Assembly (NCBI GenBank): GCA_029260055.1
Contig: JAJDDX010000424.1
Span: forward strand, 24,694-88,693
Direction: 5' to 3'
Length of the DNA stretch: 64,000 bases
From: Phycisphaerae bacterium
GTDB taxonomy: Bacteria > Planctomycetota > Phycisphaerae > UBA1845
The notes beneath the pieces were generated by a model that did no database searches, was not told the origin of the DNA, and saw only the letters and a list, made by a program, of their open reading frames with translations. The translations under genes and the position numbers were made by a program. Numbering within the stretch: position 1 is the stretch's first letter; each line of letters starts with the position of its first letter. This document shows positions 17,565 through 26,154 of the stretch, one piece after another.

Positions 17565-18239
17565 TCAGTCACTCATCGTCGCACGTCGTTCCGCCGGAAG
17601 GGAGCGTTCACGCTGGTCGAACAGCTTCTTGCCGGTAGTATGATTGTGTGCGAGTTGGACGAGTTCGGCGAGCGAAGCGACGCGCAGCTTGCTGTTAATG
17701 CGTGCCCGGTGGGACTCCACCGTCTTGTGGCTGATCCCGAGGTTCGTGGCGATCTCCTTCGTGCGCCTTCCTTTCACGACGAGTCGTGTGATCTCGTCTT
17801 CTCGCGGTGTCAAGCACTTGAAGCGCTCGTCGAGGCGCGCCCACTGTCGTCGCCGGGACCGGTGTTTTTCGTCTTCGTCAATGCAGGTGTGGACGCGATC
17901 GAGCAGCACGTCCGTGCGAACGGATTTCTCGAGCACGTCGCGAGCGCCCCGTTTCATGGCTCCCACTGCCAGCCGCATGTCCGAGCGTGCGGTCAGGAGA
18001 ATCGTGGGTATCCAAGAGCCCTGCGCCGTGAGCTGATCGAGTACATCGAGGCCGTCGAGGTCGGGGAGACTGGCGCCGAGGATGAGGCAGCCGGGCCGAC
18101 CGTCATAGGCATCGAGGAAGCTGCCAGCTGAGGCGTGAACATCCGTCGCCAGGGAGCTCGACGTAAAGAACCGGCGCAGCGCCGACCGGACGCTGCTGCT
18201 ATCGTCAACGATGAAGACTGTCGGACGTCGCTTCGCCAT
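17565..18239 (-). CDS. FixJ/NarL-like response regulator lacking the phosphoacceptor Asp
   Basis: This 224-residue protein starts at the ATG at 18239. A receiver domain (about 5-120) is followed by a LuxR-type HTH (about 145-205) with LTPREDEITRLVVKGRRTKE and ISHKTVESHRARINSKL. The receiver keeps the acidic pair Asp12-Asp13 (VFIVDDSS), the Thr of TILLTARSD and the Lys of LEKSV. The strand-3 motif reads CLILGASLPD, so residue 55 is Gly (codon GGC, bases 18077-18075) where FixJ-like proteins have the phosphorylated Asp. No histidine kinase gene is adjacent. It probably works without normal phosphorylation, as pseudo-receivers do; Asp60 or Asp62 could in principle substitute. Confidence 0.85.
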   Translation of the reverse strand: MAKRRPTVFIVDDSSSVRSALRRFFTSSSLATDVHASAGSFLDAYDGRPGCLILGASLPDLDGLDVLDQLTAQGSWIPTILLTARSDMRLAVGAMKRGARDVLEKSVRTDVLLDRVHTCIDEDEKHRSRRRQWARLDERFKCLTPREDEITRLVVKGRRTKEIATNLGISHKTVESHRARINSKLRVASLAELVQLAHNHTTGKKLFDQRERSLPAERRATMSD

Positions 18240-18723
18240 ACTCGTGTGAGCGGCCGTCACGCGCCGCAGGGCGCATGCGCGCTCTGCCGACCGCGCGGTA
18301 CCGATAAAGGGAAGCCCGCCGAACTCCCGGCGGGGCACGCAAACCGAACAACGCCGGGCCAGGGGGCATCGGTCAGATCCCCCTAAGGGGATTAGACGCC
18401 CAGGGACCCGCTGGATCAGCGTGCCCAAGCCCGGTTCAAGCACCGCGGCATGCACCATAAGCACACCGCCCCCCCACGCAGGGCCGCGCCCCGCACCCCG
18501 GGCATCTCAAATTAACAGAGACTCTAGCCGTTCGCGCGAAGGCGCACGCCCATACACAGGGCACACTCTCCACGCGATCCTTTCCTACTAGCGTAAGTGC
18601 GCGGAATCCGGTATACTGTGCGTGAAATCTGAGATTCTCCTCGCTTTCTTTTGGTCTGCCCCGGAGGCACGCATGTCGCGCACCGCCGTGGGGCGGCAAC
18701 GCTGGCTTTGAGTGGGGAACCAC
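18240..18723. other. Divergent regulatory region with two hairpins
   Basis: This 484-base gap separates the response regulator and the sigma factor. It holds CCCGCCG/CGGCGGG (18315-18321 and 18328-18334, 6-base loop) and ATCCCC-CTAA-GGGGAT (18377-18392). A TATACT at 18612-18617 could be a -10 box for the sigma gene but lacks a clear -35 partner. A run of C and GC-rich sequence at 18470-18505 has no obvious meaning. Confidence 0.45.
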
Positions 18724-19314
18724 ATGGACACCGGGTCGAGCCACACCGGATTCTCGCGCAGTCCAGACTCGGGCCGAGAGACGATTCTCCGGCTCGTCGC
18801 GGCGCACGAACCATCGATCCGCCGGATCATCGGGCAGCGCAGCGGACCGGGCGTACTTCGACGAACCACACTCGACGACTTGTTCCAGGAGACGGTCACG
18901 GCTGCGCTGAGAGGAGCGAATTCGTTTGTCTACATCGACGATGCTCGCTTCGTGGCATGGATGACGACAATCGCACGAAACGTCATCGCGCGAACCGGCA
19001 GAGATGCGGCGCGCCGCCCCGGGGAACGGCGTCTCAAGAGCCCGGAGTCTTCCGGCGTGGGTGTGGTCGACGACGAACTCGTTTCACCCGAGCGGACACC
19101 GTCGAGTGTCGTCTCAGCCAGAGAGTGCGAGGTCGCGCTCGGGCGGGCGTTGAGCAGGCTCCCCGACCATTATCGCGAAGTCATCACGCTCTATCGAATC
19201 GAGGGGCTTTCGATGGCCGACGTGGCCGAGAGGATGGGGCGCACCGAAAGCGCGTGTTGCAGCCTCTTTCTTCGCGCCATGAAGGTCCTTCGCACGAAGT
19301 ACCCAATCCGATGA
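18724..19314 (+). CDS. ECF-type RNA polymerase sigma factor
   Basis: This 196-residue protein has region 2 with LDDLFQETVTAALRGAN and FVAWMTTIARNVIARTGRDA. Region 4 carries a clear helix-turn-helix (LPDHYREVITLYRIEGLS, MADVAERMGRTESACCSLF). The ATG at 18724 has GGGGA seven bases upstream; a GTG at 18712 is in frame but less well placed. Its stop overlaps the start of the kinase gene (ATGA), a layout common in planctomycetes, where the kinase is thought to control the sigma factor. Confidence 0.92.
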   Translation: MDTGSSHTGFSRSPDSGRETILRLVAAHEPSIRRIIGQRSGPGVLRRTTLDDLFQETVTAALRGANSFVYIDDARFVAWMTTIARNVIARTGRDAARRPGERRLKSPESSGVGVVDDELVSPERTPSSVVSARECEVALGRALSRLPDHYREVITLYRIEGLSMADVAERMGRTESACCSLFLRAMKVLRTKYPIR

Positions 19315-21878
19315 GCCCTCGCGAGCGATCTTCAGCGGAATTCACTGCCGTCGTGCAGGAGTATTTCTCGGAAGTCGATGCCGGCACGGCGCCCGACCGG
19401 AGTGAGTTCGTGGCGCGGCATCCGGAGTGTGCCGACGAGCTTCGCATCTTCTTCGACGATCTCGAATTCCTGGATCACAAGATAGCCGAGAGTCCGCTCT
19501 CGAGCGGGTCCGCGAGCGCCGCGGAGGCTCCCGGGCGAGCCGCCGCGGATCGTGCCGGAGCGAGTTCGGACCCCGGGGCTGCCGACGAGCTGCCGGACAT
19601 CGCTGGTTACCGGCTGATCACCGAACTGGGCGGTGGCGGTCAGGGCACCGTCTACATGGCGGAGCAGAGTTCGACGCGTCGGGTTGTGGCTCTGAAGCTC
19701 CTTCGCGAAGGGGCGTTTGCGTCGCGGGCGGACCGGCTTCGCTTCCAGAACGAGATCGAGCTTGCGTCGAGCCTTACCCACCCGGCTGTCGTTCGCGTTT
19801 ACGCTTCCGGTCAGGCCAACGGGCATTCCTATTTTACGATGGAGTTTGTCGACGGCGATCCTCTCGACATCCACGTCCGCACGCAGGAGGCGAGCATCGC
19901 CGAGGTCTTGCGGCTGTTCAAGAAGACCTGCGACGGCGTCAGCTACGCTCATCGTCACGGTGTGATCCACCGCGATCTGAAGCCTTCCAACATCCTGGTC
20001 GACGTTAACGGAGAGCCTCACATCCTGGATTTCGGGCTAGCCAAGCGGGTTGCCGGGGTCATCGGGCCGGGCGCCAGGCCTGTGACCGAAATCGGGCAGT
20101 TCACCGGCACGTGGCAGTACGCCTCGCCCGAGCAGATTCGGGGGAATCCGTCGCTGGTCGACACGCGGACGGACGTATACACGCTGGGCGTCATTTTGTA
20201 CGAGCTGCTCGCGGATAGCCTGCCGTATCCGGGCAGCAGCGAGTCGCGCGGTGCGATTGCTCGGCACATTATCGGCACTTACCCGAAGCGGCTCCGGTCG
20301 GTCCGCCCGGAGGTCTCCCCCGACCTCGAAGCCATCGTTCTCAGAGCTCTGCACAAGGAGTGCGACGAGCGGTACCAATCGGTCGCGGAGCTCAGGGACG
20401 ATATTCAGCGCCATCTGGACGGGCTACCGATTCACGCCAAGCGCGACAGCGTCCTGTATGTCGCTCGCCTTGCGGTCCGACGACACCGGTGGCGCGTCGG
20501 CGCGGCTGCAGTCAGCCTGGCCGCACTGATTGTGTTCGCGGTGGTCGTTTCGTTGCTATATTCGAGCGCTGAGCAGGCCCGAGCGACACTGGAGGAGCGC
20601 ATGGACCTCCGGCGCAACAGTCAAGGCTATCTCGTTCGGCATGTCGACGAACTCAGTTTTGCCCGCAACCTGCTGCGCGAAACTGCCCTCGCTCATCCGG
20701 ACCTCCCGGAACTGCAGCGATGGCGCAAGCCGGTCTTTACATCCCCTGAGGAGACCCTGGACCTCGCCATCGCGGGTATGCCGAAGGGCATGCCGGACGT
20801 GATGTACGAGCCGGCGGCGCCTGAGTACGCCGTCGCGGAGGCGTGGCTGCGGTCACGGGCGCGGCAGCTAAGCGACGTCGAGGAGCTCACGTCCAACTAC
20901 CGATTGGCATTCGGGGGCGCCGAAGGTGAATACACGGGAACTTACTGGGCACTGAGCGACCGGCCGGTCGGACACTTTGCCGCGCAGAACGCCGGGAGTG
21001 CGCTCGTTGGGAGAGCGCTTATGTCCTTCCGTGCCGGACAACCTGAGGAAGCCCTCGCGAGCCTCGATGCCGCAAGAATGATAGCGCTGGGGCTTGGAGA
21101 TGGGCGTTACAACCTGCACAAACGCGCCGCGTTGCACATTCGCGGGTGTACGTACGATGCCGTTCTCGATATCCTCGGAAACTGCGGTGGAGACGCTTCG
21201 CTTGCCGCTCCGTTCGTGTCTTGGATTCGTCGGGATCCGGCGTTACCGGACCTGAGGTCCGCATTGGTGACGCGTCGCATGCGTGCGGCGCAAGCCATCG
21301 AGTCGGCTACGGTCGCCGACGGCGCAGGGGCATACGTCGATTTGGACGAGCTGAATCGGTTTTCGAGCGGTCTGATCAACAAGGTGGGCCAACTGACGGA
21401 CGAGAACCGCGAGCGGTTGCGCGATGCGAAGCCCAGCGAGGCGATCGAGTTGATCGATCAGCACGTGGCAGCGGTCGCTCTCCCGGCGCGGGACGCTGCC
21501 ATGTTGCCCGGGCACGATCGCAACCAATCCGCGTTGGATCCGAGCCACCCCATCGCAGCACTGATGCCGAATCTGAAGATGCTCCGTCGTACGCATCGCA
21601 TAATCGACCTTCGACGGACGGCCGCGATGCTCGTCGGCGGTATCTGTGGCTACCATTCCGAGCGTGGCGAGTGGCCGGTGACGCTGCAGGCGTTCCTTCC
21701 GGATGTTGGCCCCATATCGCCGGAGATGGTCATGCACGAGGCGTACTCGTACGTTCTTTCGGATGGTATGCCGACTCTCTACGCCGTTCGTTCCGTTGGT
21801 GACGGCGATGCCGGGCCGTTCCGTCCTTTCACGACCGGTCCAGCCGGTTCCGTCGTTTGGCGCTCCGCGGAGCCTTGA
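19311..21878 (+). CDS. Transmembrane Ser/Thr protein kinase
   Basis: This 855-residue protein has a short acidic N-terminal region, then a Pkn-type kinase domain (about 95-370). Visible motifs are the glycine loop LGGGGQGTVY, the ATP-binding Lys129 in VVALKLL, the catalytic loop HRDLKPSN (220-227), DFGLAK, and the activation-segment motif YASPEQ. A single span lies at about 395-416, and about 440 residues are extracytoplasmic. That outer part has no TPR repeat or recognised domain; its final section resembles pilin-like tails (ERGEWPVTLQAF, SYVLSDGMPTLYAV). The 4-bp overlap with the sigma gene indicates coupled translation and a joint signalling role. The signal is unknown. Confidence 0.92.
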   Translation: MSPRERSSAEFTAVVQEYFSEVDAGTAPDRSEFVARHPECADELRIFFDDLEFLDHKIAESPLSSGSASAAEAPGRAAADRAGASSDPGAADELPDIAGYRLITELGGGGQGTVYMAEQSSTRRVVALKLLREGAFASRADRLRFQNEIELASSLTHPAVVRVYASGQANGHSYFTMEFVDGDPLDIHVRTQEASIAEVLRLFKKTCDGVSYAHRHGVIHRDLKPSNILVDVNGEPHILDFGLAKRVAGVIGPGARPVTEIGQFTGTWQYASPEQIRGNPSLVDTRTDVYTLGVILYELLADSLPYPGSSESRGAIARHIIGTYPKRLRSVRPEVSPDLEAIVLRALHKECDERYQSVAELRDDIQRHLDGLPIHAKRDSVLYVARLAVRRHRWRVGAAAVSLAALIVFAVVVSLLYSSAEQARATLEERMDLRRNSQGYLVRHVDELSFARNLLRETALAHPDLPELQRWRKPVFTSPEETLDLAIAGMPKGMPDVMYEPAAPEYAVAEAWLRSRARQLSDVEELTSNYRLAFGGAEGEYTGTYWALSDRPVGHFAAQNAGSALVGRALMSFRAGQPEEALASLDAARMIALGLGDGRYNLHKRAALHIRGCTYDAVLDILGNCGGDASLAAPFVSWIRRDPALPDLRSALVTRRMRAAQAIESATVADGAGAYVDLDELNRFSSGLINKVGQLTDENRERLRDAKPSEAIELIDQHVAAVALPARDAAMLPGHDRNQSALDPSHPIAALMPNLKMLRRTHRIIDLRRTAAMLVGGICGYHSERGEWPVTLQAFLPDVGPISPEMVMHEAYSYVLSDGMPTLYAVRSVGDGDAGPFRPFTTGPAGSVVWRSAEP

Positions 21879-21912
21879 CACCGCTTGTTCCGGTCAGCCG
21901 TGGCGTGTGGGC

Positions 21913-22290
21913 CTAACGGGTTGACCCGACAACAGGGCAATCCTCGCACTCGATCGAGACCGTACCGGCCGGGCAAGTGCCGATCTCGAGCAGGCATTCG
22001 TTGTCCGCCAAGCAGCACAACGGCTCCTTTTGCGGTGGGGGGCTGGCCTGAACTGTCGGACCGCCGGCATCTGCGATCGGCGCCGTATCCCAATCCGGGT
22101 CCGCATGACAGACGCCCTGTTCCGGGTCGTCGCACGACGTATCTTCGGCGACGTTGGCGGCGGCCGAGTCATCAGGTGTCAGCGCCGTGACGCTGAGCCC
22201 GTCGATTGTGACCATATCTGTTGAAGCCGTCGATGAGCTCGCGGCGATCATCGCTACTACAAGAACCAGCAAACCAGTTGAAGTCTTCAT
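21913..22290 (-). CDS. Small secreted Cys-rich protein
   Basis: This 125-residue protein starts at the ATG at 22290, with AGGGAG six bases upstream. A signal peptide (TGLLVLVVAMIAASSSTAS) is followed by a mature part with ten Cys in clusters: SCDDPEQGVC, PLCCLADNECLLEIGTC and IECEDC. These would form disulfides outside the cytoplasm. No known family was recognised. Its stop is 34 bp from the convergent kinase stop. It might be a structural or binding peptide; a toxin or bacteriocin role is only speculation. Confidence 0.68.
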   Translation of the reverse strand: MKTSTGLLVLVVAMIAASSSTASTDMVTIDGLSVTALTPDDSAAANVAEDTSCDDPEQGVCHADPDWDTAPIADAGGPTVQASPPPQKEPLCCLADNECLLEIGTCPAGTVSIECEDCPVVGSTR

Positions 22291-23022
22291 TCTAATCTCC
22301 CTTCGTTTCGTTGGCGCGCAGCATCCCCGCAAACGGCAGGGCTGCCGCGCGCAACACAGCTTTTGGATGACAGTAGTAAGCGGACAGCTCGGGGCGATTT
22401 GCTCGGTGTGAGCAGCCCGCGTGTCCGCACACTCTTTGTAGTGCTATCTAAGGGTGCCCGCCCAGGAAGAAGAACGCTTACCCGCGGCGGCTGGCATACC
22501 CGACCATCAACGTCGCTCGATCCCGTCCTATAGGGTAAGTACTTAAACGGCCACGATCGTTCGCTCAAAATCAGGAAATGTTTCAGATCGCGCCGAAGGG
22601 CGAACCGGTGGCGCCGAATTGCGGTGTCGATGCGTGCTGTTTGGACGCGAGCGGCGCAATACATAGCGCGCCCTCACGGCGGTCGGTCAGGCCGGCCCGC
22701 GCGACGAAATCACCGGGTCAGGTGCCATACCGACCGTGTGAAAAGCTGACGAGAATGATGGCCCGGTGAACCCCCGACGGCGCGCGTGCCGCTACTACTA
22801 TACGATGCGATCGGCCCCTTCCCGGCGGCGCCCCCGGATGGCCGACGTTCACGTAACTCGTTGAACTCACGGAGATTATGTACGCAGGCCTGCTTCGCGG
22901 CGCTGCACGGTGGGGGAGAGCCCCGGTCGGGCTTTCAGCCAATGTCGCGCCAACCAGTGACCGATAAACACGGGGCTTCCAGAACTGCGGAAGGCGATCG
23001 ATTCCCTTACGGAGTTGACGAG
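22291..23022. other. Divergent intergenic region, largely empty
   Basis: This 732-base gap between the Cys-rich protein and the acidic protein is the longest without a gene. Two short adjacent palindromes, CCTATAGG (22527-22534) and AAGTACTT (22537-22544), may mark a regulatory site. ORFs across it are short and not protein-like, and no tRNA or terminator was seen. Confidence 0.45.
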
Positions 23023-23985
23023 ATGCAGATCCATGCTGTTGGCACCCAGCCGGTCAGTGCGTTTCATTCGAACCGGCCACAACTCGCGGAGGCGAGCTCA
23101 TCCAGGCAATCGGTGACCGCTCCTTCCGGCGAAACTGAACCGATGCCCGCTCCGCCGCCGGACGAGGTGAAGCCGCCCAAGGGCCACGCCCATGGACGCG
23201 CCGGCGACGCCCACGTGCCCGGCGTGGTCCGATTGCTGGAAGCTGGGCACTTTCGCGGAGTATCCGACGTCCGCCTCCGGATCAACTTCAACGATCAGCT
23301 TACGGCTCGGGCCCAGGCAGGAGCCGAGCCCGTGGTGGCTGCGGGCGCTACTCGCCTCGGCGAGACGGTGACGGCAGCCGCCGAGGGGTTGCTGGCTTCG
23401 TACGCCGCTGATGACGAGGCGCGCGCGGCGCTAAGCGAACTGCTTGACACGTTCAGCGTGTCGGTCGAAGCGGCTGGTAGCGGTGCAACCGCGAATGGGG
23501 CGATCGACGCCGGCGAGTTGGAGGCATCGCTGCAATCGGCGTTCGACGACATGGTCGGAGGATTGGAGGCGCTGTTTGCTACTCCGGTCGACGAGCCACC
23601 GGCGGGCGATGTTGATGTGCCGGTTGACGGTACCGGCGTTGATGGCGTCGCCGACCCGCTCGCTCCCACTCCGATCGACGCCGGTGGCGCGCTCGCACAG
23701 CCCTTGGCGGCGGGCGTAGCCGGGGAGTCGGTGCCTGTCGAAGTAGAGCCGGAGGCGGAGGCCGCCGATCCGGAGGCTGGCGTCACGACGACGACGCTGG
23801 ACGAGGCTTTGGCAGCTTTGACGGATATGTTCCGTGAGGCGTTGTCGACCTTGCTTACGTCGGTCGATTCGGCGCTGCGGCTGCCGGAGCCGTCGGCGCC
23901 GCACGGGAACGGTGCGGCCTTCGAGAAGTTCCTGGCGATCTACCGCGATCTTCAAAACGGCGTCGCGGTAGACGAGGTCGGGTAG
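23023..23985 (+). CDS. Acidic protein of unknown function
   Basis: This 320-residue protein starts at the ATG at 23023, with GGAG eight bases upstream; the frame is open further upstream through non-protein-like sequence. It has no signal peptide or membrane span. A compact motif, GVVRLLEAGHFRGVSDVRLR followed by INFNDQL (about 67-93), stands out between low-complexity stretches rich in Pro, Ala, Asp and Glu. The C-terminal third has amphipathic helices (LDEALAALTDMFREALSTLL, FEKFLAIYRDLQNGV). I believe the motif recurs in other planctomycete proteins but cannot name a family. It stands alone, convergent with the paralog array. Confidence 0.6.
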   Translation: MQIHAVGTQPVSAFHSNRPQLAEASSSRQSVTAPSGETEPMPAPPPDEVKPPKGHAHGRAGDAHVPGVVRLLEAGHFRGVSDVRLRINFNDQLTARAQAGAEPVVAAGATRLGETVTAAAEGLLASYAADDEARAALSELLDTFSVSVEAAGSGATANGAIDAGELEASLQSAFDDMVGGLEALFATPVDEPPAGDVDVPVDGTGVDGVADPLAPTPIDAGGALAQPLAAGVAGESVPVEVEPEAEAADPEAGVTTTTLDEALAALTDMFREALSTLLTSVDSALRLPEPSAPHGNGAAFEKFLAIYRDLQNGVAVDEVG

Positions 23986-24074
23986 ACGGGCGCGCAGAAG
24001 AGGACAAGATCCCGGCCGCACGCGCTCACGGGCCGCGCCTTTCGACTCGCTCCACCGCGCCAGCTTGCAGCATG

Positions 24075-25010
24075 TCAGCCATCTAGTCGCCGAATAGCTC
24101 GTCCCCGGACCTTGGCCGCGGAAAGGAGCATGAGGGCGAGGATCACGATTCCCCACTGAGACACTGCCGGGACTGGCTCGACCTGGCATTCGTCAGGAAC
24201 GCCGTCGCCGTTATCGTCGGCGCTTTCTCCTGTTGCGATGTCGCATTCGTCAGGCGTGCCGTTGGCCTGGCAGTCGTGGCTCATGCCTTGGGTGATGTCC
24301 TGGTCGTCAGGAATGCGGTTGCCGTTGCAGTCGTCGGCGCCGACATGCAGGGTCAACGTCGCCGACCAGTCCAACGGTATGCTTTGGTCGTCGTCATCCA
24401 AGAGGAATGTATGGTCGGGGTTCTGCAGGAGGCCGAGGGCAAAAGAACCGCCGGCGTTTTCGCCCACCTCCAGCCACATGGTTCCCAGATACTTGCGGTT
24501 GCCGTCATCCGGAACGCCCCACGGGGCGCTGAGCAGGGTCCCGGCGATTCCGTAGTTCCCAAGAAGTGCATCGCCTGACGTGCAGTCGGTGGCCCAGATT
24601 GCCAGGCGGCCGACGAACAGGTGGCCGGGTCGATGGTTCGGCTGTTCGATATACAGGGAGCCGCCGCATTCGCACAGGCTGCCGTCGCAGGCCGATGCGC
24701 CGAAACAATCCTCGTCCTCAGTGCAGGGTAGCTCCGCGAGTTTGATCAGTCCGGTTGTGCCGCTCGCAAGGGACGTACCGTCCAGGCGAAGCTGATACGT
24801 CTTGACCAAGGCAGGCGCCCAGTCCTGAAGGTAGAACTCGATCTTCAACGAGTCGCCCGGTTGTACGACGAGATCTGCGGACGGCAAGTTCGCTGTCGAA
24901 CCGTTGATCTCGACGACCTCCATGGTCATGACTGCGGGCAGCGCCAGCGCGGTCGCCGAGAAGACTCCGATCAGACTTCCGGTGAGGCACAAAGTTGCGG
25001 CGTGTTTCAT
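24075..25010 (-). CDS. Secreted cohesin-like protein with IPTL-CTERM-like tail (paralog 1)
   Basis: This 311-residue protein has a signal peptide (MKHAATLCLTGSLIGVFSAT), a beta-rich domain of about 190 residues, one PDECD repeat and a sorting tail. The domain contains DLVVQPGDSLKIEFYLQDWA, a Cys-rich insert (LPCTEDEDCFGASACDGSLC) and IPLDWSATLTLHVGADDCNG. The tail PVPAVSQWGIVILALMLLSA plus an Arg-rich end matches the IPTL-CTERM pattern, which is normally processed by an exosortase (XrtH). The domain resembles cohesin-type surface modules seen in planctomycetes, by inference. It is the last of three complete tandem copies on the minus strand, with 105 bp to the next copy. Confidence 0.75.
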   Translation of the reverse strand: MKHAATLCLTGSLIGVFSATALALPAVMTMEVVEINGSTANLPSADLVVQPGDSLKIEFYLQDWAPALVKTYQLRLDGTSLASGTTGLIKLAELPCTEDEDCFGASACDGSLCECGGSLYIEQPNHRPGHLFVGRLAIWATDCTSGDALLGNYGIAGTLLSAPWGVPDDGNRKYLGTMWLEVGENAGGSFALGLLQNPDHTFLLDDDDQSIPLDWSATLTLHVGADDCNGNRIPDDQDITQGMSHDCQANGTPDECDIATGESADDNGDGVPDECQVEPVPAVSQWGIVILALMLLSAAKVRGRAIRRLDG

Positions 25011-25115
25011 CGTTTCTCGTTTCCTTCTTTCCGGATCGTATCGTGCAGTAGCCACACTCAAGTCTCAGGCCGTAGTTTTTACCATGTCGGGCAGCCCGCC
25101 ATCCGTTTCGACGGG

Positions 25116-26051
25116 TCAGCCGCAGGCTCGTCGAGGCGCCCGTCTTCGAATCTTCGCCGCAGTGAGAATCAAGAGGGCAAGGATGGCGAGCCCCCATTGC
25201 GAGATGGCTGGAACCGGTACGGCTTGGCATTCATCAGGAACACCATTGGCGTCATCGTCGGCGCTTTCTCCTGTTGCGATGTCGCACTCATCCGGGACGG
25301 CGTTGGCCTGGCAGTCGTCACTCGTGCCTTGGGCGATGTCCTGGTCGTCGGGCATGCGGTTGCCGTTGCAGTCGTCGGCGCCGACGCGCAGCGTCAGCGT
25401 GGCCGAACGGTCCAACGGCAGGTTCAGGTAGTCTACATCCTCGAGGAACACTTCGTAGGGTATTTGAAGGAGGCGGAGCGTGAAGTCGCCGCCGGCGTCC
25501 TCACTCACCGTCAGGAGTAACGTTCCCATGTGCTTGGGGATGCCTTGATCCGGAACGCCCGACAGCGGATGAAACAGCGTTCCGGCCAGTGCGTAGCTTC
25601 CTTCGAGTCCCCACGATGATGTGCAGTCGGCTGCGACAATGGCCTCGCGGTCGGCGAACACGTGGTCGGGGCGGCTGCTCGGCGCTTCCACATATGCTGA
25701 GCCGTAGCAACTGCACAGGTCGCCGTCGCATGTCGCGCCCTCGAAGCAGTCGCCGTCCGTCGCGCACGGCAATTCCGTCAGTGTGATCGCGCCGCTAGTG
25801 CCGCTCGCAAGTGAGGTACCGTCCAGGCGCATCTGGTAGGTAAGAAGCAACTCGGGCGCCCAACCCTGTAGATACATTTCGAGCTTCAAGGAGTCACCCG
25901 GGTTCACGACGAGATCGCTCGACGGTAGACCCGCGGTCGAGCCGTTGACCTCGACGACTTCCATGGTCACGACGGCCGGCAGAGCCATCGCCGTTGCCGA
26001 GAAGAAACCGATCAGGCTTCCGCAGAGCCACAAGGTCAAAGCGTGTTTCAT
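25116..26051 (-). CDS. Secreted cohesin-like protein with IPTL-CTERM-like tail (paralog 2)
   Basis: This copy has the same 311-residue length as paralog 1 and the same plan: signal peptide MKHALTLWLCGSLIGFFSAT, domain with DLVVNPGDSLKLEMYLQGWA, Cys insert LPCATDGDCFEGATCDGDLC, Ca-binding-like repeat DDCQANAVPDECD and tail PVPAISQWGLAILALLILTA. The start at 26051 is fixed by the MKHA signal peptide shared by all copies; the longer frame upstream reads through the duplicated spacer. Changes are spread along the sequence, so the duplication is not recent. Function is unknown; location on the cell surface or in the envelope follows from the two signals. Confidence 0.75.
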   Translation of the reverse strand: MKHALTLWLCGSLIGFFSATAMALPAVVTMEVVEVNGSTAGLPSSDLVVNPGDSLKLEMYLQGWAPELLLTYQMRLDGTSLASGTSGAITLTELPCATDGDCFEGATCDGDLCSCYGSAYVEAPSSRPDHVFADREAIVAADCTSSWGLEGSYALAGTLFHPLSGVPDQGIPKHMGTLLLTVSEDAGGDFTLRLLQIPYEVFLEDVDYLNLPLDRSATLTLRVGADDCNGNRMPDDQDIAQGTSDDCQANAVPDECDIATGESADDDANGVPDECQAVPVPAISQWGLAILALLILTAAKIRRRAPRRACG

Positions 26052-26154
26052 CGCCTCTCGTTCCTTTCCTTCTGGATCGTAATGTGCATTCGCCACACGA
26101 ACTCTCGGGCCGAAGTCCCTCCATGGCGGGTGCCCCACCATCCGTCTCGGCGCG

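Noticed and set aside
22718..22942. 74-residue minus-strand ORF in the long intergenic gap
   Set aside because: No ribosome site, composition unlike neighbouring proteins, no recognisable feature.
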